From: Flavobacteriaceae bacterium CG2_30_31_66
Lineage (GTDB): Bacteria > Bacteroidota > Bacteroidia > Flavobacteriales > Flavobacteriaceae
Assembly (NCBI GenBank): GCA_001873065.1
Contig: MNYM01000017.1
Location: 1-64,000 of the forward strand
Direction of reading: 5' to 3'
DNA length: 64,000 nt
Part shown: in pieces, positions 8,790 through 19,925 of the stretch
How the letters are laid out: every line of letters begins with the position of its first letter
Numbering within the stretch: position 1 is the first letter of the stretch
The notes under the pieces: model-generated
The model's database searches: none
Told to the model about the DNA's origin: nothing
The model's input: the letters and a program-made list of their open reading frames with translations, nothing else
Made by a program: the position numbers and the translations under genes

Positions 8790-9368
8790 ATGCACTATAA
8801 AGAACTTCTCTTTGTTGGATTACTTTTAACTTCAATGCAATCATTCTCACAATCAGTAGAAAATAGAACCAATAAAAAAATAGAAATCGGCACAGAATTA
8901 CAGTTGTATCCAGTTGGTTTTATGCCAATGATAACGTCTAATATTTTCATTAAAGAAGATTGGGCACTACGATTTCGTATTGGCGGAAATTTTGCCGATC
9001 GTCAAGATTTTAGCGGTTATAATGATGATGAGGTAGCCAAAGGTTTTGGTGGAAGTGTAGGAGTAGTTAAATATTTTTCACCTTGGGGAAAAGGTAAACC
9101 TTTTGTAGGACTGACTTTAGATATTTGGAATATGTGGACAAAATGGCAAGATGGTTTACAAACTGCAAACCCAACATCTGGAACAACTTACAATGTAGTG
9201 ATGCAACCTTGGGCAAATGTGGGTTATCAATATCCCATATCCAGTAAATGGAATGTTGCAGCTTCAGTAGGTTTTGGGAGAGAAATCAATGTCATAACTC
9301 GTGGCGAAAAAGTAGGCGAAGGTTGGATGGGAATTGCGACTTTCTCGGTGAATTATGCTATAAAGTAA
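8790..9368 (+). CDS. Outer-membrane beta-barrel-type protein of unknown function
   Basis: A 192-residue protein with a signal peptide ending QSFSQS and alternating hydrophobic/aromatic strands: TELQLYPVGFMPMITSNIF, WALRFRIGGNF, GFGGSVGVVKYF, KPFVGLTLDIW, and a final TFSVNYAIK. This pattern is that of small outer-membrane barrels. I do not recognise a named family. It is 101 bases from the thioredoxin gene with a possible weak terminator between. Confidence 0.6.
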   Translation: MHYKELLFVGLLLTSMQSFSQSVENRTNKKIEIGTELQLYPVGFMPMITSNIFIKEDWALRFRIGGNFADRQDFSGYNDDEVAKGFGGSVGVVKYFSPWGKGKPFVGLTLDIWNMWTKWQDGLQTANPTSGTTYNVVMQPWANVGYQYPISSKWNVAASVGFGREINVITRGEKVGEGWMGIATFSVNYAIK

Positions 9369-9631
9369 GCAGGTTTCTCTCTTTAAATTCTAAAATTTTA
9401 AATAAAGACTATTTGCATAGCTAAAAAAAGTGATTTGAAACCTCCTTTAATGAATAATACCATCTTAAAACTCCTATCAAAAATCAGAGGAACAACTTCA
9501 AATGTTAGTAGTAGAAATTGAAGATCCAATCAAACTTTCAGAAACAGCAATCAATATTTTAAATTTTGCTTTTTAGAAATACATATTTAAGGTTCAAATT
9601 CTTGCTATCGTATATTGATTTACAGAGTATT

Positions 9632-11095
9632 TTACATCGCTACTAAATCTCCAGCAATATCTTTGGATGGTAATTCAGATTTACCCATCAAAAACATATC
9701 CACCTGTCTTGCGGCTTCTCTTCCTTCCGAAATTGCCCAAACAATCAATGATTGGCCTCTTCTCATATCTCCAGCTGTGAAAATATTAGGAACATTCGTT
9801 TGGTATTTTCCATAGTCAGCTTTATAGTTTGAACGGACATCTTTTTCAATGCCTAATCTGTCTGCCAAAGTGCTTTCTGGTCCTGTGAAACCTAAAGCCA
9901 GTAAGGCTAAATCACAAGGCCATATTTTTTCTGTGCCTTCAATTTCTATTAATTGAGGGCGTTCACCAGGAGTCATTTTCCATTCTACATTGACTGTTTT
10001 TAATGCAATCAGTTTATTGTTTTCATCCTTAATGAATTCCTTGGTATTGATTAACCAATTTCTTTCAACACCCTCTTCGTGTGAAGAAGAAGTTTTTAGT
10101 TGTAAAGGCCAAAATGGCCAAGGAGTTGCTGGCGAACGATGACCAGGTGGTTTTGGCATGATTTCAAAATTGACAACTGATTTTGCTCCATGTCTATTAG
10201 ATGTTCCAATACAATCAGATCCTGTATCTCCACCACCAATTACAATGACATTTTTACCAGTTGCCATAATTTGGTTTTCTATTTTTTTTCCAAATAATAC
10301 TTTGGTTTGTTGTGTTAAAAAATCCATGGCTTGTACAACTCCATCGGCATCAATTCCTGGAGTTGGCAAGCTTCTTTTTTCGGTGGCCCCACCACAAAGA
10401 ACAATCGCATCAAACGATTTTAATTCTTTTACAGGATAATTTACGCCAACATTGATATTGGTTTTGATTTCAATTCCTTCGGCTTTCAAAATGGCGATTC
10501 GTCTATCAATAATTTCTTTTTCCATTTTAAAATTAGGAATTCCATAGCGTAATAAACCACCCACTTCATCTTCTCTTTCAAACACGGTAACCAAATGTCC
10601 AGCCCTGTTTAGTTGTTGAGCAGCCGCTAAACCAGCAGGTCCTGAGCCAATCACTGCAATTGTTTTTCCAGTTCTGGTTTTTGGTGGTTGTGGTTTGATC
10701 CATCCTTCTTTAAAAGCGATTTCAACAATATTTTTTTCGATATTTTCAATAGACACTGGGTCTTCAATCAATCCTAAAACACATGATTTTTCGCAAGGTG
10801 CAGGACACAAACGTCCTGTGAACTCGGGAAAATTATTGGTAGAATGTAATATCCACGAGGCTTTTTGCCATTCTCCTTGATGCACCATGTGATTGAAATC
10901 AGGAATGAGATTTCCTAATGGACATCCACTGTGACAAAAAGGAATGCCACAATCCATGCAACGAGATCCTTGTTTTTTTACTTCATTGTCAGAAAGCGCA
11001 ACTGTGAATTCTTTATAGTTTTTTATGCGTTCTTCAACTGGAATGTAGGTTTCATCTTGTCTTTCAAATTCTTTAAATCCTGTTATTTTTCCCAT
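9632..11095 (-). CDS. gltD: Glutamate synthase small subunit (NADPH)
   Basis: The 487-residue flavoprotein transfers electrons from NADPH through FAD and iron-sulfur clusters to the large subunit. The N-terminal cysteine motifs CMDCGIPFCHSGCPLGN (about 41-57) and CPAPCEKSC (about 96-104) are intact, followed by the FAD GSGPAGLAAAQQL fold and an NAD(P)H fold with VIGGGDTGSDC. Length is normal for GltD. The start lies four bases after the gltB stop, an operon arrangement. Confidence 0.97.
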   Translation of the reverse strand: MGKITGFKEFERQDETYIPVEERIKNYKEFTVALSDNEVKKQGSRCMDCGIPFCHSGCPLGNLIPDFNHMVHQGEWQKASWILHSTNNFPEFTGRLCPAPCEKSCVLGLIEDPVSIENIEKNIVEIAFKEGWIKPQPPKTRTGKTIAVIGSGPAGLAAAQQLNRAGHLVTVFEREDEVGGLLRYGIPNFKMEKEIIDRRIAILKAEGIEIKTNINVGVNYPVKELKSFDAIVLCGGATEKRSLPTPGIDADGVVQAMDFLTQQTKVLFGKKIENQIMATGKNVIVIGGGDTGSDCIGTSNRHGAKSVVNFEIMPKPPGHRSPATPWPFWPLQLKTSSSHEEGVERNWLINTKEFIKDENNKLIALKTVNVEWKMTPGERPQLIEIEGTEKIWPCDLALLALGFTGPESTLADRLGIEKDVRSNYKADYGKYQTNVPNIFTAGDMRRGQSLIVWAISEGREAARQVDMFLMGKSELPSKDIAGDLVAM

Positions 11096-11099
11096 GACA

Positions 11100-14000
11100 T
11101 TATGCTGTTGTTAATTCTTCAACCATTGGTTTTTCAGTTTCTAATCTTTTTAATGCATTCTTATATTCAGTTGGCATTACTTTGATAAATTTATCAATAT
11201 TTTGTTCCCAGTTTTCTAATAAATATTTTGCTCTTTGGCTATTGGTATACAAATAATGTTTTTCAACCATCATTTTTAAATCTAAAGCATCATCGTCAAT
11301 TACGGTTTCAAAATCAACACTTTCGGTATTGCACAAACCATTGACAAATTTGTTTTCTGGATCAAAAACGTAGGCAATTCCACCACTCATACCCGCTGCA
11401 AAATTTCGTCCTGTTTTTCCTAAAACAACTACTTTTCCACCGGTCATATATTCGCAACAATGATCTCCAACCCCTTCTACAACTGCAATTGCGCCCGAAT
11501 TTCTAACGGCAAAACGTTCCCCTGCAATTCCGTTGATATACGCTTGACCATTGATTGCACCAAATAAGCAGACGTTTCCAACAATGATGTTTTCTTCGGC
11601 GATAAAGTCCGCTTTTGCAGGTTTTTTAATAATTAGTTTTGCGCCTGACAATCCTTTTCCAAGGTAATCATTGGTATTTCCTTCTAAAGTAAAAGTCAAT
11701 CCGAAAGCACTAAATGCCCCGAAACTTTGTCCTGCAGAACCTGTAAAATTGATATTTAATGTATCTTCTGGCAAGCCTAAATAGCCGTAGATTTTTGAAA
11801 TTTCATTAGAAACAATGGCCCCAACTGCACGATTTATATTTTTTATTGGATAAGAAAGTGTCATTTTTTCTTTTCTGTAAAGTGCTCTGTGTGAATCTTT
11901 CAAAATGGTAAAATCCAAAACATTTTCTAAATTATGATTTTGTTGTTCGGTATTTCTTACAATTCTAGTTCTGTATGATGAAGGTCTGTGTAAAATACTT
12001 GACAAATCCAATCCTTTAGCTTTGTAATGTTTGATGGCTTTATTGGCATTGATTTTATGCGTTTGACCTACCATTTCTCCCAAAGTCCTAAAACCTAGTT
12101 GCGCCATAATTCCTCGCAATTCTTCGGCAATATAGTAAAAGAAATTAATGACATGTTCAGGAGTTCCTTTGAAATTTTTGCGCAATTCTTTGTCTTGAGT
12201 GGCAATTCCAACAGGACAGGTATTGAGATGACATTTTCGCATCATGATGCATCCAGAAGCAACCAAAGGAGCTGTTGCAAAACCAAATTCTTCAGCGCCT
12301 AATAATGCAGCAATGGCAACATCACGTCCCGTTTTTAGTTGTCCATCACATTCCACCACAATTCTACTTCTTAGATTATTAAGCACCAAAGTTTGTTGCG
12401 CTTCAGCAAGTCCAAGTTCCCAAGGCAATCCTGCGTGTTTTAAAGAAGTGAGAGGAGAAGCACCTGTGCCACCATCATAACCAGAAATTAAAACAACATC
12501 GGCTTTTGCTTTGGCAACACCAGCTGCAATGGTGCCAACACCCACTTCAGAAACCAATTTTACATTGATTCTTGCTTCTCTATTGGCATTTTTCAAATCG
12601 AAAATGAGTTGTGCTAAATCTTCAATCGAATAAATATCGTGGTGGGGTGGAGGCGAAATCAACCCAACATAAGGCGTTGAATTCCTAGCAGCAGCAATCC
12701 AAGGCAATACTTTGAATCCTGGTAATTGACCACCTTCGCCAGGTTTTGCGCCTTGTGCCATTTTAATCTGAATTTCTCTTGCATTCGTCAAATAATGTGA
12801 AGTAACTCCAAAACGACCGGAGGCAACTTGCTTGATTGCTGAGTTTCTGCTATCGCCATTGGCATCTTTTTGAAAACGATCTCTGTTTTCACCTCCTTCA
12901 CCTGAGTTGGATTTTCCACCAATTCTGTTCATTGCAATGGCTAAATTTTCATGAGCCTCTTTGGAAATAGAACCATATGACATAGCTCCAGTTTTAAAGC
13001 GTTTCACAATTTCGGTCCAAGGTTCAACTTCATCCAAAGGAATTGGATCAAGATTTTCAAACTCAAATAAACCTCTAATTGTCATGAGGTTTTCAGCTTG
13101 TTCGTTAATTGTTTTTGCATAGATATCATAACTGGCTTGGTCACTCAATCTTACTGCTTGCTGCAATTTGGCAACAGTTGTTGGATTGAATAAGTGACGT
13201 TCACCATTTCTTCTCCATCTATAATCTCCACCGATATTTAATCCTAATTTTTTATCAATCGTATTATTTGGATAGGCTTGTTTGTAGCGTTCATGTATTT
13301 CTTTTTCAATTTCGTACAAACCAATTCCTTCGATTCTAGAGGTTGTATAAGGAAAATATTTTTCTACAAATTGAGAATTAAATCCTACAATTTCAAAAAT
13401 TTGAGAACCTCTGTAAGAATGTAATGTTGAAATTCCGATTTTATTCATGATTTTCAGAATCCCTTTTCCAATTGCTTTGTTGAAATTATCAACTGCTTTT
13501 TGTTCAGAAATGCCAGTAATAAAGCCTTCTTTCACTTGCATTCTGATGATTTCATTCACCATATAGGGATTGATGGCACTTGCACCATAACCAAATAAAG
13601 TAGCAAAATGATGTGGTTCACGAGGTTCTGCAGATTCGATAATGATGTCAAAATAAGAACGCTTTCTCAAACGATTCAGTTGGTGATTTACATAAGAACA
13701 CGCCAATAAAGCCGGAATTGGGGCCATTTCTTGACAAACACCTCTATCAGATAAAATAATAATATTCTTTTTTAGGTCGAGCGCTTTTTCAACTTGAGTG
13801 ATGATATTGTTAAGGGCATCTTCCAAACCGTTTAGACCACCTGCTTTTGGATACAATATTTTGATGGTTTCTGCTTTGAAACTTTCGATATCAATCGTTC
13901 TAATTTTTTCTAAATCGGCATTAGAAATAACGGGATTTTGAATGCGAAGTTTTCTACATTGACGATCTGTGATGCTAAAAATATTTCGGTCTTTTCCGAG

Positions 14001-15611
14001 ATTTAAACTGATGTCAGTTACAATATTTTCACGAATTCCATCCAAAGGAGGATTGGTGACTTGTGCAAATAATTGCTTAAAATAATTTGAAATCAATTGA
14101 GGTCTGTCAGATAAAACAGCCAAAGGCGTATCTGTTCCCATAGAGCCAAGTGCTTCGTTTGCGTTTTGCGCCATAGGCGTAATTACTTCCTGAATATCTT
14201 CAAAAGTATAATTGAATAATCGCTGTCTGGTTTTGATATCAATAGATTCTATTGGGCACGTTTCGCCTGTATAAGGCACATCTCTTAAATGCAAACGCGA
14301 ATGATCCAACCATTCTTTATAGGGTCTTTCAGAAACTATTTTTGATTTAATTTCTTCATCTTCAATGATTCTACCTTCATTCATATCCACCAGAAACATT
14401 CTTCCTGGCTCTAATCTTCCGTGTTTTAAAATATCAGTAGGATCAATATCAAATACACCAATTTCTGAGGACATGATGAGCTTTCCGCTTTTGGTAACTG
14501 TGTATCTTGATGGTCTCAATCCGTTTCTATCTAAAAGAGCGCCAACATAATCACCATCCGTAAAAGGCACAGAGGCTGGTCCATCCCAAGGTTCCATAAT
14601 ACAGCCATTATATTCATAAAAAGCCTTTTTTTCTGGAGACATGGTTTGGTGTTTTTCCCAAGCTTCAGGAATCATCATCATCATGATTTCTGGCAACGAA
14701 CGCCCTGTGTGCGTTAGCAATTCAACAACCATATCCATAGAAGCTGAATCGGATTTTCCTGGCAAAATAATAGGAAATAACTTTTCGATTTGATCACCAA
14801 AGATGTCACTTTTCATGATTTCTTCGCGCAAACGCATTCTGCTTACATTTCCTTTTAAGGTATTGATTTCTCCGTTTTGACACAACAATCTAAAAGGTTG
14901 CGCCAATTCCCAAGTTGGCATGGTGTTCGTTGAAAAGCGTTGATGCACTAGAGCCAAACGAGTTACCAAATCTACCTCTTGTAAGTCTAAGTAATAAGGA
15001 CCAATATCTTCGGGCATGATAATCCCTTTATAGATAATAGTGGTGATTGAAAAACTTGGAATATAAAAAAGGTTGCTTTCAGATATTTTTGAATTTCTAA
15101 TAGTATGTTCGGTTATTTTTCTGGCAGCATACAATTTTGATTTGAAAATAGCTTCGGAAATATCACTATTCTTACCAACGAAAAGTTGCTCAATTGTTGG
15201 TTCCGATGCCAAAGCTATTTCTCCTAAGTGAGAGGAGTCAACGGGTACTTTTCTCCACCCTAAAAATGACAAACCTTGGGCTTTTATTTCATTTTCAAAA
15301 GCAGTTTTACAGAAATCATATTGGTTTGAAATTTTTGGTAAAAAAACCATTCCCACAGCATATTCTCTTGGATTTGGTATGCTAAAATCGCAAACGCGTT
15401 TAAAGTAATCATGAGGAATATCTATCAACAAACCTGCACCATCTCCTGTTTTTCCATCTGCACTAACACCACCTCTATGTTCAAGTTTTACGAGTATTTC
15501 TAAAGCATCATGAATGATTTGATTGGTTCGTTCTCCATTAAGGTTACAAATGAATCCCGCACCACAATTTTCGTGCTCGAATTCAGGTGAATATAAGCCT
15601 TGTTTCTCCAT
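11100..15611 (-). CDS. gltB: Glutamate synthase large subunit
   Basis: The 1503-residue subunit converts 2-oxoglutarate and glutamine to two glutamates. Domains in order: class II glutamine amidotransferase starting at Cys16 in HENCGAGF, after a 15-residue propeptide that should be removed; central domain; FMN-binding synthase domain with [11 protein letters not shown] and [11 protein letters not shown]; 3Fe-4S ligands in [16 protein letters not shown]-terminal GXGXG domain. Full length, no frameshift. It heads the gltBD operon; a -7-like TATTTTTG lies about 22 bases upstream at 15633-15640 (minus strand) without a clear -33. Confidence 0.97.
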   Translation of the reverse strand: MEKQGLYSPEFEHENCGAGFICNLNGERTNQIIHDALEILVKLEHRGGVSADGKTGDGAGLLIDIPHDYFKRVCDFSIPNPREYAVGMVFLPKISNQYDFCKTAFENEIKAQGLSFLGWRKVPVDSSHLGEIALASEPTIEQLFVGKNSDISEAIFKSKLYAARKITEHTIRNSKISESNLFYIPSFSITTIIYKGIIMPEDIGPYYLDLQEVDLVTRLALVHQRFSTNTMPTWELAQPFRLLCQNGEINTLKGNVSRMRLREEIMKSDIFGDQIEKLFPIILPGKSDSASMDMVVELLTHTGRSLPEIMMMMIPEAWEKHQTMSPEKKAFYEYNGCIMEPWDGPASVPFTDGDYVGALLDRNGLRPSRYTVTKSGKLIMSSEIGVFDIDPTDILKHGRLEPGRMFLVDMNEGRIIEDEEIKSKIVSERPYKEWLDHSRLHLRDVPYTGETCPIESIDIKTRQRLFNYTFEDIQEVITPMAQNANEALGSMGTDTPLAVLSDRPQLISNYFKQLFAQVTNPPLDGIRENIVTDISLNLGKDRNIFSITDRQCRKLRIQNPVISNADLEKIRTIDIESFKAETIKILYPKAGGLNGLEDALNNIITQVEKALDLKKNIIILSDRGVCQEMAPIPALLACSYVNHQLNRLRKRSYFDIIIESAEPREPHHFATLFGYGASAINPYMVNEIIRMQVKEGFITGISEQKAVDNFNKAIGKGILKIMNKIGISTLHSYRGSQIFEIVGFNSQFVEKYFPYTTSRIEGIGLYEIEKEIHERYKQAYPNNTIDKKLGLNIGGDYRWRRNGERHLFNPTTVAKLQQAVRLSDQASYDIYAKTINEQAENLMTIRGLFEFENLDPIPLDEVEPWTEIVKRFKTGAMSYGSISKEAHENLAIAMNRIGGKSNSGEGGENRDRFQKDANGDSRNSAIKQVASGRFGVTSHYLTNAREIQIKMAQGAKPGEGGQLPGFKVLPWIAAARNSTPYVGLISPPPHHDIYSIEDLAQLIFDLKNANREARINVKLVSEVGVGTIAAGVAKAKADVVLISGYDGGTGASPLTSLKHAGLPWELGLAEAQQTLVLNNLRSRIVVECDGQLKTGRDVAIAALLGAEEFGFATAPLVASGCIMMRKCHLNTCPVGIATQDKELRKNFKGTPEHVINFFYYIAEELRGIMAQLGFRTLGEMVGQTHKINANKAIKHYKAKGLDLSSILHRPSSYRTRIVRNTEQQNHNLENVLDFTILKDSHRALYRKEKMTLSYPIKNINRAVGAIVSNEISKIYGYLGLPEDTLNINFTGSAGQSFGAFSAFGLTFTLEGNTNDYLGKGLSGAKLIIKKPAKADFIAEENIIVGNVCLFGAINGQAYINGIAGERFAVRNSGAIAVVEGVGDHCCEYMTGGKVVVLGKTGRNFAAGMSGGIAYVFDPENKFVNGLCNTESVDFETVIDDDALDLKMMVEKHYLYTNSQRAKYLLENWEQNIDKFIKVMPTEYKNALKRLETEKPMVEELTTA

Positions 15612-15767
15612 TTTAAAATTTAATTATTTTTACAAAAATATATAATTAATTAAATAAAATTTATAAAAACGAATTATTTACTATAACTTTTGCTTTGATA
15701 TGATAATTATAGTATTAAAAATGTATTATTGATAATTATATTAGCTTAAATTATCAAATTCATAAAA

Positions 15768-15812
15768 ATAAAAAGACATCCTTAAAAATTTAATTTTAAA
15801 GATGCTTTTTTG
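15768..15812 (-). terminator. Terminator after the amt-PII-amt genes
   Basis: On the minus strand AAAAAGCATC and a partly paired TTTAAAA arm fold back on GATGTCTTTTT, ending in a U-run 16 bases after the ammonium transporter stop. It separates this transcript from gltB downstream. Confidence 0.6.
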
Positions 15813-15827
15813 TAAAACTAAGAGGTT

Positions 15828-17072
15828 TTAATTTTCGTTCAAACGAAAATCAGGATAAGCATTCATTCCATGTTCGTGAGAATCCAAACCTTCTAATTCT
15901 TCTTTTTCACTAACTCTAATTCCCATTGTTTTCTTTAACGCAAATAATATAATAAATGAAAATATACTGCAGAAAACAGCATAACTAGCAACGCCAATTA
16001 ATTGACTAATAAACTGATCAAAGCCAGCGAGATTTCCAAAGATTCCTACTGCCAAAGTTCCCCAAACACCACAAACAAGGTGAACAGCAATGGCTCCAAC
16101 AGGATCATCAAGTTTCAATTTATCGATAATACTGACAGCAAATACAATAATAGTTCCTGCAATGGCTCCTATAAGGATAGCATCTGTTGGAGACATTTGG
16201 TCTGCTCCGGCTGTAATACCAACTAATCCTGCAAGAATTCCATTTAGAAACATGGTTAAATCCAAGTTTTTATAAATAATTCCTGACACTAGAGCCGCAA
16301 TCACACCACCTGCAGCAGCTGCCAAGCTAGTGGTTACTAATGTTAGAGAAGTAAGTGTTGGATCCGCAGAAAGCACTGACCCTCCATTAAATCCGAACCA
16401 TCCCAACCATAAAATTAATACTCCTGCAGTAGCCAAAGGAAGATTGTGTCCCGGAATTGCTTGTATTTTTCCGTCTTTGAATTTTCCAATTCTAGGACCT
16501 AAAAGACAAACTGCCACTAGCGCGGCCCAACCACCTACTGAATGAACCAAAGTAGAACCTGCAAAATCATAAAAAGGAGTTTCAAGTTTTTGTAAAAAAC
16601 CTCCACCCCATTTCCAAGAACCTGCAATTGGATATACCAATCCGACATAAATAATAGTAAAAATCATAAAAGGTATGATTTTTACTCTCTCTGCAACTGC
16701 TCCAGAAACGATAGTTGCAGCAGTTGCTGCAAACATTCCTTGAAATAAGAAGTCTGTCCAATAAGTGTAACCTGCATTGTAAGCCAAATCCAAAGCGCCT
16801 GTTGTTGGGTCGATTGGTGCGCTCAATCCGAATCCGGAAAAACCAAAGAAACCAGTTGAATCCTCTGCAAAACCAGGATACATCAATCCGAATCCTACAA
16901 GGCAATATAAAAGTAATCCGATTGTTACAATGAATACGTTTTTGAATAATATATTAATAGTGTTTTTTTGTCTAGTTAGCCCAATTTCCAAAAGAGAAAA
17001 TCCAAGGTGCATAAAAAAAACGAGTGCTGTACAGATCATCATCCATACATTATTGATCGTAAGTAATTCCAT
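15828..17072 (-). CDS. amt: Ammonium transporter
   Basis: A 414-residue membrane protein of the Amt/MEP/Rh family with eleven or so hydrophobic segments. The twin-histidine pore is seen in FAGSTLVHSVGGWAA and AVHLVCGVWGTL; the GAVAERVK loop and WGFNGG-like WLGWFGFNGG motif are also present. It passes ammonium across the inner membrane. The start is 10 bases after the PII gene stop, the classic glnK-amtB linkage, so PII is expected to plug this transporter when nitrogen is plentiful. Confidence 0.95.
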   Translation of the reverse strand: MELLTINNVWMMICTALVFFMHLGFSLLEIGLTRQKNTINILFKNVFIVTIGLLLYCLVGFGLMYPGFAEDSTGFFGFSGFGLSAPIDPTTGALDLAYNAGYTYWTDFLFQGMFAATAATIVSGAVAERVKIIPFMIFTIIYVGLVYPIAGSWKWGGGFLQKLETPFYDFAGSTLVHSVGGWAALVAVCLLGPRIGKFKDGKIQAIPGHNLPLATAGVLILWLGWFGFNGGSVLSADPTLTSLTLVTTSLAAAAGGVIAALVSGIIYKNLDLTMFLNGILAGLVGITAGADQMSPTDAILIGAIAGTIIVFAVSIIDKLKLDDPVGAIAVHLVCGVWGTLAVGIFGNLAGFDQFISQLIGVASYAVFCSIFSFIILFALKKTMGIRVSEKEELEGLDSHEHGMNAYPDFRLNEN

Positions 17073-17082
17073 TTTATTAAAT

Positions 17083-17421
17083 TTAGTTTAGGGTTTGTCC
17101 TCCTTTATCTCCTGTTCTTATTCTGTAGGCTTCGTTTATGTCGCTCACGAAAATTTTTCCATCTCCAACATCGCCAGTAGAAGCGGATTCCAAAATTGCT
17201 TTAATGGTGATATCTTCAAAATCATCATTCACCACTATTGATAAATAACGTCTTTGAATATCACTGGTACTGTAGCTAACGCCTCTATAAACGTGACCTT
17301 CTTTTTCGTTACCTAAACCTGTTACGTCCCAATAAGAAAAGAAATTCACACCAACATTGTGTAAAGCATCTTTTACCTCTGAAAATTTAGATTTTCTGAT
17401 AATTGCTTCGATTTTTTTCAT
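17083..17421 (-). CDS. PII-family nitrogen regulator
   Basis: A 112-residue PII trimer subunit. The T-loop keeps YRGVSY with Tyr45 and Tyr50, the latter at the position of the uridylylated Tyr51 of enterobacterial GlnB/GlnK. The B-loop TGDVGDGKIFV and C-loop RIRTGDKG, which form the ATP/2-oxoglutarate site, are intact. It sits between two ammonium transporter genes and most likely controls both. Whether it is modified here is not known from sequence; no GlnD is in the window. Confidence 0.95.
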   Translation of the reverse strand: MKKIEAIIRKSKFSEVKDALHNVGVNFFSYWDVTGLGNEKEGHVYRGVSYSTSDIQRRYLSIVVNDDFEDITIKAILESASTGDVGDGKIFVSDINEAYRIRTGDKGGQTLN

Positions 17422-17467
17422 TTTTGAATGGTTAATGGTTAATAATAAATAAAATTTTTTTTAATAA

Positions 17468-17498
17468 AAATCACATGACAGTAAATGCCATGTGATTT
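17468..17498 (-). terminator. Hairpin between the second ammonium transporter and PII genes
   Basis: A perfect 10-bp stem AAATCACATG/CATGTGATTT with an 11-base loop lies 28 bases after the transporter stop; minus-strand reading continues TTTATT. It could terminate most transcripts or mark a processing point, giving unequal levels of the upstream and downstream genes. Confidence 0.5.
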
Positions 17499-17525
17499 AC
17501 ATAAAAATAATAATCAATCTAATTG

Positions 17526-18812
17526 CTATTCAATTTCTCTTTGTCTTTTTCCTGGATATGCGATAGAACCGTGTTCTGAAATATCTAAGCCTTCTATTTC
17601 TACTTCTTTAGACACTCTAAGCCCAACAGTGGCATGTAAAATTCCAAACACAACTAGTGATAATACAATTGCCCAAACTGCATAAGCCAACACGCCTATT
17701 GCTTGTGTGCCTAATTGTGCTGCACCCCCACCATTTAATAATCCGATTGCTTCATCACCATTTACACCCCACAAACCAATTACCAAAGTACCCCAAGCAC
17801 CAGCAACTCCATGAACAGAAACAGCACCAACAGCGTCATCAATTTTTAATTTTTTCTCAATAAATTCAATTGAAAAAACAACAATGATTCCAGCTATAAA
17901 TCCAGCCATGATAGCTCCAATAGGTGTCATGTTTCCACAACCTGCGGTGATACCTACCAATCCAGCCAAAACGCCATTTAATGTTTGTGCTAAGTTTGGT
18001 TTTCCGTACCAAATCCAAGTAGTAATCAACGCTGCCAAACCACCAGCTGCAGCAGCTAAATTGGTCACTAAAACTACGTTAGAAGCGGCAATTGCATCTG
18101 CACCACCCCAAGCAAGTTGAGAACCACCATTAAAACCGAACCAACCAAACCAAAGGATAAAAACCCCAAGAGTAGCTAATATTTGATTGTGACCAGGTAT
18201 TGGAATCACTTTTCCGTCAACATATTTTCCTATTCTAGGACCCACTAAAAATGCGGCAACTAAGGCGGCCCAGCCTCCCACAGAGTGAACGATTGATGAA
18301 CCTGCAAAGTCAATAAAGCCCATTTTAGTTAACCATCCATCACCTTGCCATTGCCATCCACCTGAAATTGGGTAGATTATTGCAGTCATTACCAATGAAA
18401 ATATTAAATAGGTTCCATATTTTGTTCTACCGGCAATTGCTCCTGAAACGATCGTTGCAGCGGTTGCAGCAAACATTGTTTGGAAAAACAAGTCAGCGCC
18501 TTCACCTTGCATCAAACCGCTCCAGAAAAACCAGCCGTTTGAGGTATCTCCATACATTAATGAATAGCCAACAAACCAATAAGCAATTGAACCGATACAA
18601 ATGTCGAGCAAGTTTTTCATTGCAATATTTACTGCATTTTTTGAGCGTGTCATTCCAGATTCTACCAAAGTAAAGCCTGCCTGCATCATGAATACTAGAA
18701 TACCTGCAATAAGCATCCAAAGCATTCCCATATCTCCATTTATTTTCTCAACTTCAGCAGCAATATCTACTGTTGCAGTTGTTTCTTGTGTGATTGATAA
18801 TAATAAACTCAT
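17526..18812 (-). CDS. amt: Ammonium transporter (second copy, with N-terminal extension)
   Basis: A 428-residue Amt family protein, a paralogue of the 15828-17072 product. It has a hydrophobic leader then TVDIAAEVEKINGD before the first conserved helix, so the N-terminus is likely outside and possibly processed. Pore histidines are in FAGSSIVHSVGGWAA and VHGVAGAWGTL; the gate region AFTLVES-like AGFTLVESGMTRSKN is intact. It lies 37 bases after the porin gene on the same strand. The pair may differ in affinity, but this cannot be judged here. Confidence 0.95.
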   Translation of the reverse strand: MSLLLSITQETTATVDIAAEVEKINGDMGMLWMLIAGILVFMMQAGFTLVESGMTRSKNAVNIAMKNLLDICIGSIAYWFVGYSLMYGDTSNGWFFWSGLMQGEGADLFFQTMFAATAATIVSGAIAGRTKYGTYLIFSLVMTAIIYPISGGWQWQGDGWLTKMGFIDFAGSSIVHSVGGWAALVAAFLVGPRIGKYVDGKVIPIPGHNQILATLGVFILWFGWFGFNGGSQLAWGGADAIAASNVVLVTNLAAAAGGLAALITTWIWYGKPNLAQTLNGVLAGLVGITAGCGNMTPIGAIMAGFIAGIIVVFSIEFIEKKLKIDDAVGAVSVHGVAGAWGTLVIGLWGVNGDEAIGLLNGGGAAQLGTQAIGVLAYAVWAIVLSLVVFGILHATVGLRVSKEVEIEGLDISEHGSIAYPGKRQREIE

Positions 18813-18849
18813 TTTTTAGTTTTTTAGTTGTGTAAGTTTTTTTGAATTT

Positions 18850-19845
18850 TTAAAACGAATAAATTGCAGCAAGTGTAGCCCCTGTCATTGTTTTATCTCC
18901 TGGGAATCCTGGAATGATGAAGTCTTTAGAAGAGTCAATTCTTACCTCGGGAATAATTTTTAAACTTTCTGTTAAAGAAAGATTTGCTGATAATGTGAAA
19001 GCAGAAACACTTGTGTCTCCAAGTCCAGAGGTTTTGGTAAAAAATTCAGGTCTAAATCCTAATGAAAAAGAATCTGAAAATTTGTTTTGCAAATACAACG
19101 CAACACCTTGATAACCAGCGTCAGCATCTTTTGACTTAGAATATGCTGCATTTATGCCTGCATAAAAAGTTTCCGATAAGTCAATTCCTCCAGTATAATC
19201 TAAATATAATACATCAGCAAAACCAAATCCGTCAGCACCATAAGCTAAATTAAAATATTGACCTTTGTATCCTGCTTGAAAACCTAATTGGTAGTCGCCT
19301 GTTGGATTTGCACCACCAGTCAATCCATGAGGATTTGTCAAGGCAAACAAGAAAGATAAATCTTCACTTGCAGCATAATTCACTTTAAAACCAGTGTGAG
19401 AGAATGGTCCTGCATTAAAAAGATAAGAAACTGAATAATGATAATTTCCTGTTGGAGATATTACCTCAAATCCTAAAAATGTGTTGAACTGACCCAATGT
19501 TAAAGTAACTTTGTCAGAAGCTTTGTAGTAAGCATACAATTGGTTGATGGCTCCTTCATACATGTTAGCGGCAACTGCTCTTGGACCATAAGCCAAATCA
19601 GCCACAACTCCTGCCTTTCCTTTTTCATAAGCAAAAATGGTATTTACCATACCCAATCCAAATCCGTTTGCCGCAGCACTTCCTCCATAAAGGACACCTA
19701 TTGAACCTGGTGAATTACTTTTCAAATTACTCGTGTGGTAAACATCTACGCTACCACTCAATGTGAATGTGCCTTTGTCGTCACTTTCTTGTCCTGTTAT
19801 TATCAAACTATTTGTTAATAATAAAGTAAAAATAATTTTCTTCAT
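18850..19845 (-). CDS. Outer-membrane beta-barrel porin (Bbp2/OmpL-like)
   Basis: A 331-residue barrel protein with a signal peptide (MKKIIFTLLLTNSLIITGQ), followed by many amphipathic strands and a terminal TLAAIYSF ending in Phe. Features such as SGSVDVYHTSN, GLGMVNTIFAYEKGKAGVVADLAYGPRA and SYLFNAGPFSHTGFK fit the putative beta-barrel porin-2 family. As first gene of the porin-amt-PII-amt set it may give small nitrogen compounds passage through the outer membrane; that role is inferred only from context. Confidence 0.75.
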   Translation of the reverse strand: MKKIIFTLLLTNSLIITGQESDDKGTFTLSGSVDVYHTSNLKSNSPGSIGVLYGGSAAANGFGLGMVNTIFAYEKGKAGVVADLAYGPRAVAANMYEGAINQLYAYYKASDKVTLTLGQFNTFLGFEVISPTGNYHYSVSYLFNAGPFSHTGFKVNYAASEDLSFLFALTNPHGLTGGANPTGDYQLGFQAGYKGQYFNLAYGADGFGFADVLYLDYTGGIDLSETFYAGINAAYSKSKDADAGYQGVALYLQNKFSDSFSLGFRPEFFTKTSGLGDTSVSAFTLSANLSLTESLKIIPEVRIDSSKDFIIPGFPGDKTMTGATLAAIYSF

Positions 19846-19895
19846 AATGATGTTCTTTTTTAGTTTTTAAATTGATATTAATTATTTGAATGGGT

Positions 19896-19925
19896 CAAAT
19901 ATATATAGTTAATCCTAAAAAACAA
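19896..19925 (-). promoter_or_regulatory. Bacteroidota-type promoter for the porin/ammonium operon
   Basis: On the minus strand a TTG (-33) and TATATTTG (-7, plus positions 19896-19903) are separated by 19 bases, the expected spacing for the Bacteroidota housekeeping sigma. The leader to the porin start would be about 45 bases. Confidence 0.6.

Noticed and set aside
9500..9574. A 24-codon frame (MLVVEIEDPIKLSETAIN...) between the barrel protein and gltD
   Set aside because: Too short, no family, no clear initiation signals; could be a remnant but cannot be supported.
17083..19845. Sigma-54 promoters for the ammonium genes
   Set aside because: I found no GG-N10-GC element in the right place; the Bacteroidota housekeeping pattern fits instead.
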